From: Sinohyriopsis cumingii | Lineage: Eukaryota; Mollusca; Bivalvia; Unionida; Unionidae | DNA length: 64,000 nucleotides | Assembly: GCA_028554795.2 (NCBI GenBank) | Contig: CM068824.1 | Span: 159,767,630-159,831,629, forward strand | Direction: 5' to 3' | Shown: piece by piece, positions 34,880 through 46,329 of the stretch | Position numbering within the stretch: the first letter of the stretch is position 1 | How the letters are laid out: every line of letters starts with the position of its first letter | The notes under the pieces: generated by a model | Databases searched by the model: none | Told to the model about the DNA's origin: nothing | The model's input: the letters and a program-made list of their open reading frames with translations, nothing else | Position numbers and translations under genes: made by a program

Positions 34880-37744
34880 GAATGCCTGTCCCTTCATTAC
34901 CACACTTGTTGAATTTATCGTGTCTCTCTGAAAACTGTACCATGTGAGAAAGAATTTTATAAACAAACTGGACATAAGTATTGCTAGACATATACTCAGA
35001 CCTGAGACTTCATAAAAGACTGCTTACTTGTGAGGCATTATTAGTGCTAGGGCTTGAGGTAATAACTTGCTATATGTTTGGTAAGGCAAAATAAGGGGCC
35101 TTATGACTTAAATTGAAACTGTGAAAAAACAAAAGGTTCAAATGCAATAAACTTTTGTTTTTCCTCATTTGTTATATTACAGTGCCATGAAAGGTCATTT
35201 CTTTTATCTTTTTAATCCCTTGCCAATTTTAAGTCATCATCACTAACCAAGTCTCTAAATCAATTCTTGGCATATTTAGCTAAAATGGTGTCTACTGTTC
35301 CATTATATCATTGATTGTTTAGCTTGCTTGTATGGAGCTTAACACCATTTTTCAGGACATCATAGACTTTACATGGCAGCCAACATATTTATTGGAAGAA
35401 ATCAACACACATAACGCTACTGGCAAGCTTTCTCATATACACACATTGGTTGGACTAGAGAGAGTTGATTAGTGATGTGTATGCCTAGACCATTCTATAA
35501 TCCAGGGCCCCATGATTGAATACAGCTTAAAGAAATTAACCCTAATTCAATTTCCTTGTTGCATTTAAATCATAACACCCACCATGCAAAGTGACACATG
35601 TCTCAAGATTTTCAAATTTGTATATGTTTTGCAACTTTTAATTCTGAGTTGATGCATGTGGATGTGGAAATTCAGTTACTGAATACTTAGCTACTTATAT
35701 AAGGAGCTCTCACACTGGTAAAAGCATGCAATTGGGATTGTATTTGCAAGAGGGCAATTAATTGTTCAAAATACTGTTTTAGCTAACTACATATGCGAAG
35801 GGTTGATGTATAAAAAAGAGGATCAAGAAATCCTAGCTGGTAAAGATAATTGTATCCAACTTGACAGAAAGTGAGAAGGCCTTTTAATTTTGTACAGCAG
35901 TTTCATTAAGGAACCAACTATAATACCATTAGAAGTTTATGAGCAGCAAAAACCACATTTAGGACCAACTAGACATCAAAACCATATGCATAGTTCCATT
36001 TACGGCCAACCAGACATCAAATAGGTCATCTAGTGAAAGCACAATGTCAAAATGACCAGCCATCTAGGAGAAGTAGCAAGGAAGGGGTTTTCCAGATGCC
36101 CATTAAAACAGCCATATTGGAGGTTAGATTGGCACTATTTTCATTTACGTCCAACTAGACATAAGAAGTCTTTCACTGATATGACGATTCATTCAGGAGA
36201 AGTAGTTATACCAAGATTTTCAGGATGGCCACATTGGTGGCCTTATAGGATGTCTGTACAGCACCATAATTCTCATTCAGGACCTGCTAGACATCAACAT
36301 AAGTATTTTGTACACATGTTGACACGCTGACACAATTATCCATTCAGAAGTAGCGATAAAAAGTTTCTTAATATGGCTACTGTGGCAACCACATTGTATG
36401 TGTGAGTGGCACCATCTTGTTTTTTCTTCCAGATATTTTCACACAAATATCATATTTAAAGATAACATGAATTCATACAAGATCTTGTCAGTTTATTTCA
36501 TAACAGATTTTTCCCTCATATTAATATAATCTTTTGAAAACATTTATACATTATAGTTCTAGAAATTTTTCATGCTCTCAGAAACTATTAAAATCACAGC
36601 AGAAAGTGTTATGTTATATCTTTATTCAGCACTGAAAAATATTTATGAACTCTTAAAGTTTTTTCCCCTATATTAACTTAATTTAATGAAGATTTTCAGA
36701 CTATAACCTTTCCATTGGATTTATTTTTTCAAACATGGCGTAAAAAGTATGTTATAGTAACCAATTTTTACATTGCCTTCACCATTGCAGAAATCTCTAT
36801 AATCAATTTCCTAGTAAAGAAAAGCCAAGAAAATAAATGGACAGTTAATATTCACTTCAGGATCACAGACCTGAGGCAAATATGTCATTGTTAAATCAAA
36901 CATTTTTATTGTGTTTCCTTAGACCTAAATATATATATATACTTGCTGTTACTCTAAACGAAGGCTGGTGATCCAGTTGATAACCTTTTGGGGGTTTTAA
37001 GGATGTCTTTAAAATTAAGGCCTTAAAAATGTTGAGATCTTATATTAAAAATGACAATTTGAGCCTTGCAGATTCATGTCCACAGGTGCCCAAATAAAAT
37101 AAAAAGGGGGGGGGGTGCAAGGGGCAAGCTTGTTGGTGTGTTATAAAATAACTGACTTATCATCGGTGTGCTGACAGGTGATGTGTAATTAAATCACTGT
37201 TGTAATATTAATAATGAGTGAGTCTGCACAAAGGAATTTCATACAGCTAAACTAGCTCAACAACTAGAGGCAATTAAGAAATATATCCACATTCGTGATT
37301 CTGTCAAATGGCAGATACAACAGCATCAGGAAGCTCAAGTGGCATTTACAGAAGGTAAAGAGCCGCTATACTTGTTATCTTTTTAGGGATGTGCTTGGAT
37401 TTTGCCCTCAAGCTGGAGCAGTCATAGGATATATAATAAATCGCCACGGTCGGAATTTATCCCCAAGCTGGGGTAATCGATGGGTAAAGTCTTATCCACA
37501 GTCGGGGTTTTATTCAAGCTTCAGGTGCAAGTTTTTGTGCATCTCCATGCCCTTGCATAAAACACAGTTACACGTTTTTTTATATAGATATTTTTCAGTT
37601 GTAGACAGGAATAATAAGTATTTGCGAGTGTTTGAAATGAATGGGTTCATTATGAATTGAGTGGCACTACATTTCAAAAGCAAAATTGGATTGAAATGCA
37701 AGAACTGTAGTACGGAATTAGTGTTGGTTCTGGATCGTAGAATG
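34880..37744. other. Intergenic or intronic stretch
   Basis: It contains a weak degenerate repeat at about 35940-36320, in which GGACCAACTAGACATCA-like cores recur at irregular intervals, and a G10 run near 37107-37116. No gene recognised. Confidence 0.4.
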
Positions 37745-38066
37745 GAATTGTGTGTGTGTGATTGGATTTTTAACGTAGCTTGAATAATTTTTCAGTCATA
37801 TTGCTACGATGTCTGCAGTGTGGCAGTTTATAGTGATGTATAGCACTGGGGCATCATGCTGCAAACATGTAGTATGATGTTGCACCCAGTCACATTATCC
37901 TGACACCAGGCCGATCAGTCCTAACACTAACCTCTTAATGCTGAGTGTCTAGCGAGGTAGCTGTTAATACCATTTTTGTAAGTCTTTGGTATGACTTGGC
38001 TGGGGTTTGAACCCATGACCTCCCGCTTCTGAGGCGGACGCTCTAACCACTAGGACACCGGAGTGG
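37745..38066 (-). repeat. tRNA-derived SINE (family B, bivalve/gastropod type)
   Basis: On the minus strand a tRNA-like head starts GGTGTCCTAGTGGTTAGAGC (box A), has a five-pair anticodon-type stem with loop CTCAGAA, and the box B GGTTCAAACCC. The body then contains CGGCCTGGTGTCAGGATAAT and TGACTGGGTG, then GCATGATGCCCCAGTG and a CACTATAAACTGCC segment. I associate this central block with the widespread mollusc SINEs of bivalves and gastropods. The tail is near 37745. It is a SINE and not a working tRNA gene. Confidence 0.75.
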
Positions 38067-38707
38067 TCAGAATGGAATTGTAACAATTACAATGGAAGCA
38101 ATTTGTATTATGCTTGTTGGGGCATTCCTCACTGATGGCTGTCAGTGACATCATCATGGGAATGTGTAACAGCCACATTTTGTAAGAACAAGGTGTAGTT
38201 GGTGAACAATACAGACACTTTTCTGCCATTTCCACTGGCATCATCTCATATGATGTTATTTAAAAAAACTTCCTACAACATACTCACAACATATAAAACC
38301 TATATGCAAATCTGATGAAAGCTGCTTGTGTTTCTGAAACACATATTCCATACTGGTGGCAAGAATGTCCAAATCTACATTACAAAAATGAAAACATTAC
38401 CATCCATCTAGGAGTTGCAAATGTATGAAATCCTCTTGTTGGGTAGTTTTACTAACAGGCTTTACAGCAGGGCCTTCCATTAGATTTAAATGTGGCAGGT
38501 AAGTTGACAAAGTAGGGTGGGGGGTTGGGGGGACCTACCCCAATGGGGATAATTCATTTTTTTTTTAAAGTAGCATGGTGTAAAGTAAAAGTAGATGGGC
38601 TGATAAGGAATCCACTGAATTTACAGACTAAAGGTTCAGACATTTGTTTTTAAGAGAAAAATGAAAGAAGGAAACAATACAACAGATATTTTAATATGAC
38701 TTTAATG

Positions 38708-38797
38708 TTTATTTTCTAGATTTAATTAAGATTATGAATCAGAATCAGTCTCCAACTCCACTGTAAAGTTTATCTATTACTTCTTCTGCTCAGGCAC
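38708..38797 (-). CDS. Candidate 3'-terminal exon of a host gene (minus)
   Basis: An acceptor TTTTAATTTGCAG is followed by coding sequence for VPEQKK and TAA (38777-38797), a short 3' untranslated stretch and a minus-strand AATAAA at 38708-38713. The reading frame follows in phase from the candidate exon at 39250-39356. The coding part is too short to identify. Confidence 0.35.
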
Positions 38798-39249
38798 CTG
38801 CAAATTAAAACAAAATTGTAATGCTTAAATAAAGTCATATCATCTCAGCACTAGTTACATATGCAGAAGTCATGTTAATCAGCATTATAAAAATGTATGA
38901 AATTTTCTTCACTGCACTTGTGCTTCCCTTACTATCGTAAAGCCATGATACAAGATAACTTTGCACTTACTTGTCATTTCTGGCAAGTGGATGGTGCAAT
39001 CAATTTGCACAAAGATGAATTTATTTCATCCAAATATTTCATGTGAATAAAAATTCCAAATGGAGGCACTTGTCCGATCAGACAAGATATATGCATATTG
39101 TAGTTAGCTGGACTCTAGCTCTGATAGTCCTGGGCAATAGGATAAGCTGATTTTGTTATCAGTTTAGAAATGCATCCGCTTTGCAAATACTATGCTTTAA
39201 AAGACGAAACTGAATCCAATATTGATGAAATAAGAGTCATTTGGATTAC

Positions 39250-39356
39250 CTTGTTTTTTATCATTCTGCGTTGGTTGGGTGCATATTTGAGGGTCTCTGA
39301 TATGGTCTCTTCCATTCCATTTGCCTTTGCTTTGCCATTAGTTTTCAAGCAGGCTT
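39250..39356 (-). CDS. Candidate exon of the same host gene (minus)
   Basis: A 107-nt minus segment between an acceptor (ATTACTCATGCAG) and a donor (AACAAG/GTAATC). Its frame reads ACLKTNGKAKANGMEETISE and then TLKYAPNQRRMIKNK, a lysine-rich, probably soluble or coiled C-terminal region. It joins in phase to the terminal exon at 38797. I do not recognise the protein. Confidence 0.4.
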
Positions 39357-39429
39357 CTGCATGAGTAATACAATGTTTTAAAATAAGTTTCACAACAAAG
39401 GATGCATTGCATTTTTCTAAATGCCAGCA

Positions 39430-40434
39430 ATAATCAATGGAATATTTTTAAAACATGTACTTTGAAATGTGTCTCAAGTTACTTTATCAATTCATTTAAA
39501 AATCTCTGGCAAGTCACATGAAAAACACAATTTAAATCAAGCCATACTTACTTATCAAAGACTTTCTCATTCACATCCTTTACCTCACACAATAAATATC
39601 AGCAACACCAACATTAAATTCACACAATCAGTACAAAACCTAGGTGTTACTCTGGACAGTACTCTCACATTGCACCAACATGTCATGAACATATGCAAGG
39701 CTGCGTATCTTGAGCTGAGACGCATCAGCTCCATTCTCAGATATCTTTCAGTTGATGCCACTAAAACACTTGTGTGTTCATTACTGCTTTCAAGACTGGA
39801 CTATGGTAACTCAATTCTGTCTGGTTCATCTTAATATCTACTGCAGAGACTTCAAAAAGTTCAAAACATAGCTGCTTGGATCATACTTAGAGTACCACAA
39901 TCAGAGCACACCTCCCCGCTGCTCTGTACCCAACACTGGCTATCCATTCGATCCAGAATCAAACACAACATTAGTTCTCTGTGCTACGTTTCACTGACAG
40001 ACTCTAGTCCAACATACCTATCCGACCTCACCTATGTGTACACACAAGCAAGATACTTACACTCCTCTTCCGACAATCATATACTCATTATTCTCACTAT
40101 GAAAACAAAGTCACATGGACAGCATTCTTTTGCATACCAGGGCCCAGCAACATGGAATGAATTGCCCACTGAACTTAGACACAAAGACGCAGTGATCCCA
40201 TTCAAGAGTGCTCTCAAAACTACTTATTCTGACTACAAAAACAAACTTAATGACTTAATAATGTTAACTACCTTAAATATTCTCAGCATGTTTTTTATGT
40301 TTTCTAATTTCATGGTGTTTGTTTTTGTAATCATATCATTGTGTATGTTTTTATGTTGTCTAATGTTGCAAAGCGCTTAGAGCTTCTAAAGATTAGGCGC
40401 TATACAAAGTCCTCATTATTATTATTATTATATT
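39430..40434 (+). pseudogene. 5'-truncated LINE with (ATT)n tail (L2/CR1-like)
   Basis: The C-terminal third of a non-LTR reverse transcriptase: VQNLGVTLDSTLTLHQHV (the LG...D..L....H block), then ICKAAYLELRRISSILRYLS, LVCSLLLSRLDYGNSILSG and a stop at 39832-39834. After the stop LQRLQKVQNIAAW is readable, and later FAYQGPATWNELPTELRH (the G...WN.LP...R block). The 3' end is GCGCTTAGAGCTTCTAAAGA, then GCGCTATACAAA and an (ATT)n tail at 40414-40434, typical of L2/CR1-like families. It is broken by one stop and a frameshift. Confidence 0.85.
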
Positions 40435-40954
40435 TAGCCTGGATGAATATTTTTTAAATCAGTGGCCATAACTAAAAAATGGGATTTTGTTTTATGATCA
40501 TAAAAGTATGTTGGACACCATCCATGATGTACAATGCTGTCTGACATTTCTATGCACCTAAGGTTTCCATCTCAAATATTAAAGCAAAATGCATACCGAA
40601 TTTGACAGATTGATGAAAATAAAAAAAAGCAATGCTTACCATTTGAAAAGAGGCAATTGTCACTAGAATATTCTATTCAAAATGATATTAATTTTGGACA
40701 CAGGGGATACCACCCCCATGTTTTCCTGACTCGTGATATGTCGGCCTATTCTGTGCACAGCTTTAAAAGATGTAATGTTTATCCATCGAGCTATAGAAAT
40801 GAAATACATTTACTGTAGACTGTTTCTGTCAGCAGTTAAGTTGAGTAATTAGGTCAGGTTTATAGCTAGTTTACAAAATTCAATGTAGAATGCCAATAAA
40901 TGACAAGATATATTTTTGCAAACTAAAGTGATCTTGAAAAAAGATTAGTAAAGT
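40435..40954. other. Flank between LINE tail and BIR gene
   Basis: No gene recognised. The left edge of the Polinton-like element could lie here, but no terminal repeat matching the right side was found. Confidence 0.35.
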
Positions 40955-41425
40955 TTAACATTTTATAAAAAATAAGCTATTATGTGGAAAAGAAACAACA
41001 ATGAAATAGGATGCAATGTGTTTATGTCTAGTTTTGGAAGGTACCGTCTCTAAGGTACCGTCATAATTGTACCGTAGTTTAATGGGTGGAAAGGCCATTG
41101 AAAGGTAAGGGCAGTGCGGAGACCATCGAGTATGTTCCAGAATAGCTGAATCTTTGTAGATACATAGATCCATTCGTAACTTCAGTCCGCAAGCGAAACA
41201 CTGTACTTCATATCCCAATCCTGACTCAGGTCCGAAGTAGACAAATCCTGTTCTAGCTAAAACATACGAAGAAGGTAATCCTTCCCTATCCGTAGGCCAT
41301 TTTTGAAACGTGTCCAATCGACGGGCACAATCACAATAGTCAGGTAAGAAGACTGGAAAATGGTAGGGTTTGAACTTGGAGTTCTCACTGGATTTCTCAC
41401 TCGATTCTTGCTGTGGCGAAGTCAT
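40955..41425 (-). CDS. BIR-domain (IAP-like) protein of a Polinton/adintovirus-like element
   Basis: An intact 156-codon frame with one BIR zinc-binding fold. Residues 36-105 show RRLDTFQKWP, LARTGFVYFG, then C76-x2-C79 (CFAC), H98 and C105 (HTRWSPHCPYL), the complete C-x2-C-x18-H-x6-C set. BIR domains bind zinc and act in caspase inhibition or in mitotic regulation. Here no RING or CARD follows, and the protein ends in a short basic and hydrophobic tail. Its ATG lies 16 bp past the end of the polymerase frame and on the same strand, so it is the next gene of the element. Single-BIR proteins occur in several DNA viruses of invertebrates; an anti-apoptotic role is an inference. Unlike the polymerase, it has no break. 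Confidence 0.82.
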   Translation of the reverse strand: MTSPQQESSEKSSENSKFKPYHFPVFLPDYCDCARRLDTFQKWPTDREGLPSSYVLARTGFVYFGPESGLGYEVQCFACGLKLRMDLCIYKDSAILEHTRWSPHCPYLSMAFPPIKLRYNYDGTLETVPSKTRHKHIASYFIVVSFPHNSLFFIKC

Positions 41426-41440
41426 CCTTCTGGTGGGTGG

Positions 41441-44400
41441 CTATCCTCTTACAACCAATGTTTTATACCGACATGTCCATACAGCAAAGTAAAGTGGGTG
41501 GGAAGCCGCACTCACTTCTGCTACACGATTTGATAGACTTTTTCCAAGGGTCGACTGACGATGTGGTGTGTGGGTAAACGTACAATCTTGTTGGGTTGAT
41601 AGGTGGTCACTTTCTCTAGACTGCAAGGCTTCTTTCAATATGCCAAAGTTGACCACTCGACTGGTACGATAATTCAGAGTAAGTCCTTTCACTTTACACT
41701 TCGTGTGCACTTCTCCTTGTTTGTCCCAGTATTCGTAGCCGTAATTTTTGGGACCACCACTAACGAAACTTAGAATCTTGTCATCGGGATGCTTGTCTGT
41801 CCAGGCTCCTAAACGGTCTCCTTCGATGTCAGGGTGCTGTTGACTCTGGTGATCGATATAAATGCAACTGTCCATGTCAAAGTACAAGACACGTTCCCCT
41901 AACAGTTCTAAAGCTTCGTACAATTTTAAGCGAGCATGAGCTGTCATGTAAGCTGCAATGATGACATTTCCAAAGGGGTCATCTTCTACAAAGTTCAGAT
42001 CTTCTTCGTAATTCACCAAGATCAAATCCTCACGAACGACGTCCACGTGTTTCATGAATTTGGCTTTGTCGTGAATCATCTGAAAGTAGCGGGAAGGTTC
42101 GGTCAAATACTCCGTCTTGGGTAAACACGGTCATTGTGCCATTTTACCCCACAAGCAATTTAACATCACTTTGGCAAACGATCGCCTGCCTTCGTTTTTC
42201 TCAATGTGATCTAAAGTAATGCCTTCTTGTGCCCAGAATTTCTCTCTGAATGTCTTTTGGTCTTCGGGAGTGTGACACCAGGACAGATAGCCACTGGCTT
42301 CTTGCTCAGTTTCAAAAAGGCATCCACGTAGTCTGCGAAAATGCCTTTCTGTGTGGGGTCACCCTTGTGGAATTATTGTGTCTTGGGAAAGTGGCAAATT
42401 TCGTACACTTCTAACAGTTGGTATCCCATGTTCAGAGCTTTGAACAATTCTACGCTGACCCATGTCCCCGTCAAGGCCCATTCTTCCTGGGTGTGATGAC
42501 AAGGTTGATCTTGGTTGCACGTTTCAGCACAAGTACGGCACAAAGGAAACATAAGTTTGCCTTGGCAATGGCGAGGTAAGACGGGATGGTATAGGTTCGT
42601 GGGAGGCAAAACTTTGCACTTGATCAAGCCTTCGTATTGTCGAATGTTTTTTAGGTCGATGTGTTCGGTGAACAATTGTGGGTGCCCTGCAGGAAAGCAA
42701 CAATATTTGCACACGTAGGGATACAGTGAACACACGTCCAAGTATTTGATTTCTTCTCCTTTCTCTTCGTCAGCTTGGTATAGCAAACAGGTGGCATTGG
42801 TCCTTCCTCCGTACAAACTATTACTTGGGTTCAGGGGGTCCATGAACTGGTAACTTTCCATGAGGCGTTTAAACTCGGGATCGGTGTTCAAACAGTGATT
42901 GTATTTGTGTTCCCACATTTTCACCACTTGGTATCCTTCCTGTTCTAACTTTAGGCGTGGCTGACAAATGGCCTGGTACAAGTCTTCCATGGTTCGTTGT
43001 AAGAACTGATTTTTAGTGCCGCGGTCAGGGTAACAGACGGGACATCCGTGAAATAAGCAACCGTTAAACTCGTACATGATCTTGGGGTTTTCTAAGTCCC
43101 AGCCATTGACCGAATGCATTCCGATGATCTTTCGCCCTGTCCGTTGCGGGCATGCTGAATCCATTTGTCTTCCTTGTCGCACAAGTAATGCAACCAGCAT
43201 GGGGCTTTGACCGAGTATTGACGTTTGACATAGTTGGTCGTTTGAGGACTGATGACAGCCACAGTGTTTTCAAGCATGAATCGTTGTCGGTAGACTAAGG
43301 AACACGCTTTGGCAATGGTGCAAGCCTCTTTTAAATGATCAACCCCTCCGTGTTCCATGAACAGTTCTCGAAATTTTCCACAGCATCGCCGTAAAATGTC
43401 CATGTCGGAACGACGATACTTTAGCATTTCTTCCTGAAAGTCGAAAGGGTCGGAGGCGTGAGCCTGGTACCAAGCGTAGAAAGTTTCTCGTTCGGTACGC
43501 ATGTTGTCAGGGTCGTAATAGTGAGCCTGAGGCAAATGGGGTAGAACGGCATGTTGATTGGCTTCTGTATTGAAAAAGTGTGGAAAGTACCCTTTAGCCA
43601 TTTCTGTCATTCCAAACATTTTAGGCATTCGACTCAAAGGCATGGCTAAGTAGCTCATCGAATCTTTAAACTGCACTTGTCCCACTTGCATGAAAATGAT
43701 TTTGGCTCCGTTCAAAGTGATTTTAGGACGCTCGATGCCACGTTCCGTATAACATCTCAAAAGAAACTGTCCATCGTATCCGGAGAAATTGTGAGCCATC
43801 ACCGTGGCATGGTGATGACAATCTCCATAATAATGTTCGATGTCCTCTTGGCTCCACGTCTTGTCGATGGGGTCTAAGACCCATTGTGTGAAATCGGCTA
43901 GTGTGTTCGGTCCTTGAAAGATTTTTTCACGCGCTCCAGGAATCTTACTGCAGTGAGGGCAATAACTCAAGATAGGTTCTTGAATCACTTCTCGCACGCT
44001 CGATGAGCCACGCAGAAATTAGGAATGTGAATACTGGTCTCTTGCATGCATTCGAAATCGAAAAAGATGAAATTGCCTTTCTTCTTCTTGTGACCATCCT
44101 CTTTCTCTGGTTGGGATTGGTATTTTTGTATGTAGCATTGGTGTTCCAAGTCCACAATGCAGTGACAAATGTGACATTTTTTCTTTCCTGAACATACGTG
44201 TGCCTTGGTACTGTTGATACATAGACCTTGTCCACACATTGGGCACAATCTCAGGAGTTGACAAGCACATTTCTTCTGTGAACCTTGCATCTTCAGATGT
44301 TGTTGGTAACAGGCAGGGCTGACAAATGTGCGCAGACAAGCAGGACAATGCACTGGTTCTTGCCCTTCGCTCAGACAGGGTTGAGAGGCCAAACATCCTG

Positions 44401-45485
44401 AGCATTTCGATCCACAATGTTTGTGTTGCTCTCGATTATTATAACCATCATAAGTCACATTTCTCACAGTAATATTTGTATCCCAGGAATCCAGTGATAG
44501 TGGTAATGGTATCGAAATGGTCATCGTGATGATAGAGGTGAATGTATTTTCCATCCTTAAAGTCTTTCCCTCGAAACAACAGAGACCCGCACACTTCTTG
44601 AGGGTGCACTTTCAAGGTGTATCGTGGAGCTAGGGCATCTTGCAATTTTTGCATCTCAGGAATGCCACAGGATGTGTCTTTGGACAGGCATGCTTGTTGT
44701 AACAGAAGTTCTGCTTCATTTCGTTGTTTGGCTCGGTTCGATTTTCGAATGTTCTCCCAGGCTCTTTTCCATTCTACCATGTCGTTCTTGTCGGCATAGG
44801 TTCATCCCACCACGATGGCTCGGGCTAAACACATGTGGTCTTGAAAATTGTTAATTTGGACAAGACTTGTTTTGGTAATGCGAAGGTTGTTGACCAATAA
44901 GGTCTTTCTGCATTGTCTGGTCCCTTGAGGAGGAGAGACGTGGGTCATGTCCAGTGTGGCTTTTCCATCGGTGATGTCAAACTGGTCATTAGATTGTTGC
45001 ACGTGTTGAATCTTGTCCATGACTTTGGAAGTGGTCAATTCTGCAGGGCTGCTAAACTCGATCCAAACAGGGGATTTCAAGCTGTTATGTTGTATGGAAA
45101 GTCTCAAGCGATCATCTTCTTTGGGTTGACATTGTCGCTTGAGTGTGGTGAGCAAAGAATCCCACATGTCGGTGATGAACCCTTTTGCTTTCTCTAACAG
45201 TACTTCAGACTTGAAATCTTTAAACTTCACTGTGTATTTGTAAGCCGTAGTTCTAAATTTTCTAGAGGGACGCTTTTCCGTCTCTCGAATGTCATAGTAC
45301 TTTTCAGGGTTGACTAAGGGTGGTAAACTTTGTTTAGAGGGTTTGGATTCTGGTTCACTCATGTCCTCTTCAAAATCACTGGCATGAATTTGTGCCAAGA
45401 CTTCAGCCCTAGTACGAGGCGATAGATCACGTTTCTGCCTCTTACTTTCTTCTTCTTTCTTCTCAAATGAATTGGATCATTTCAT
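41441..45485 (-). pseudogene. PolB: Protein-primed family B DNA polymerase (Polinton/adintovirus-like), broken
   Basis: The replicative polymerase of a Polinton/adintovirus-like element, about 1,300 codons. In order: an N-terminal region with LRLSIQHNSLKSPVWIEF and LARAIVV; a Cys/His-rich zinc region (YYCEKC, HCGSKCSGC, HCPACLRTF, near 44470-44180); Exo I FFDFECMQ (near 44060); Exo II HNFSGYDGQFLL (near 43790); Exo III YRRSDMDIL (near 43410); the family signature YEFNGCLFHGCPVCY (near 43060); motif A DVCSLYPYV (near 42730); motif B KVMLNCLWGK (near 42160); motif C YFDMDSCIY (near 41870, Met where Thr is usual). Breaks: stops at 45477-45479, 44802-44804, 42373-42375 and 42131-42133; frameshifts near 44460, 43990, 43150 and 42320. 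A TATA-like box on the minus strand at 45531-45540 fits a start near 45485. It is a pseudogene unless the indels are assembly errors. Confidence 0.9.
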
Positions 45486-45530
45486 CTCGATAGCAAAAAG
45501 TCAAATGACTAAAGTTTAAACACCATGGAT

Positions 45531-45564
45531 TAATTTATAGTCATAGCAGACCAGCGTATATAAA
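45531..45564. promoter_or_regulatory. Divergent TATA boxes between polymerase and zinc-knuckle genes
   Basis: CTATAAATTA on the minus strand (45531-45540) faces the polymerase gene, and TATATAAA on the plus strand (45557-45564) lies 55 bp before the zinc-knuckle ATG. The two genes share a gap of about 130 bp, so a compact bidirectional promoter is likely. Confidence 0.6.
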
Positions 45565-45618
45565 GGGTATGTGTCTTGTCCTTTCACTATTCATTTCACT
45601 CTCAAACTGAGCACAACA

Positions 45619-46075
45619 ATGGAAGAGACTACCAAGATCGAACGTTTCATCAGAGCTTTGCGAGGGGTCATTAGAAAATTCTCTTCAGACCAGCCGAGGG
45701 ACTACTCTCCTTCCTTTCAAGATAAAAGTCAAGATACTTGCTATATCTGTCAGAAGAAAGGGCATTGGTCTTCAGAGTGTCCAGACCGTCAAAAAAGAAA
45801 AAAAAGGGGTTAGAAGAGACAAAAGTCAAGATACCTGTTATTATTGTCAAGAAAAAGGACATTGGTCACCAGACTGCCCAAAAAAGAAACAAGAGGAGTC
45901 AGAAGAAGAGAGGGATTCTTCAGAGGAAGAGGAAGAAGAAGAGGAAGAAAACAGACAGGTGAAGAAAAAGAAACAGGAGAAGAAAAGAAGGGAAGAAAGT
46001 GAGGAGGAAGAGGAGGAAAAGACTATGACGGTGAAGAAATTAAAAAAACAGAGAGTGAACAATGAGACAGAATAA
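45619..46075 (+). pseudogene. Double CCHC zinc-knuckle protein with acidic tail (one frame break)
   Basis: The ATG at 45619 opens a frame with CYICQKKGHWSSEC (C-x2-C-x4-H-x4-C) that stops at 45811-45813 just after an A-rich run (45791-45804). In the +1 frame the sequence continues from 45818 with a second, clearly duplicated knuckle, CYYCQEKGHWSPDC. After it comes a Glu/Lys-rich tail with long Glu runs, and the frame stops at 46073-46075. Both knuckles are preceded by DKSQDTCY, so they arose by duplication. CCHC knuckles bind single-stranded nucleic acid. The break needs a +1 shift or an indel in the A run. AATAAA follows at about 46134, so this gene uses ordinary polyadenylation, unlike its right-hand neighbours. 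Confidence 0.75.
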
Positions 46076-46291
46076 GTCTATGAACTTTTTAAAGTGCTCT
46101 GTTGTGAATTGTGAATTGTAAATATTTATAAAAGAATAAATTAATTATCAAAGGTAAGTGTCTTTGGGTTTTGATTTTAAAATAAGAACCTACACTCACG
46201 CACACTCATACACAGACAGGTACTATTGGGTAAAATGGTTTTTATTAGTTATTGGCAATTGAAAGCCTATCTCTTTTCGAGAGACGTGGAT

Positions 46292-46307
46292 GGCCCTGAA
46301 AAGGGCC
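46292..46307 (-). terminator. Histone-type 3' stem-loop (minus-strand gene)
   Basis: On the minus strand CCAAAAAAGGCCCTTTTCAG continues into GGGCC, giving the metazoan histone mRNA stem-loop: a 6-bp stem GGCCCT/AGGGCC with loop TTTC and the expected A-rich 5' flank. About 12-15 nt downstream lies CTCGAAAAGAGA (+ strand 46271-46285), a purine-rich histone downstream element. It sits 23 bp after the end of the shifted frame of the upstream minus gene. Confidence 0.85.
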
Positions 46308-46329
46308 TTTTTTGGTGTAAGGGGTGAGT

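Noticed and set aside
37998-38066. A functional tRNA-Leu(CAG)-like gene
   Set aside because: It lacks the long variable arm of tRNA-Leu and is followed directly by a SINE body.
42515-44854. Plus-strand ORFs across the polymerase
   Set aside because: They are antisense shadows of PolB, without family signatures.
45738-45962. A Lys-rich plus-strand frame overlapping the zinc-knuckle gene
   Set aside because: It is the third frame of the Lys/Glu-rich tail; the two knuckle frames explain the region.
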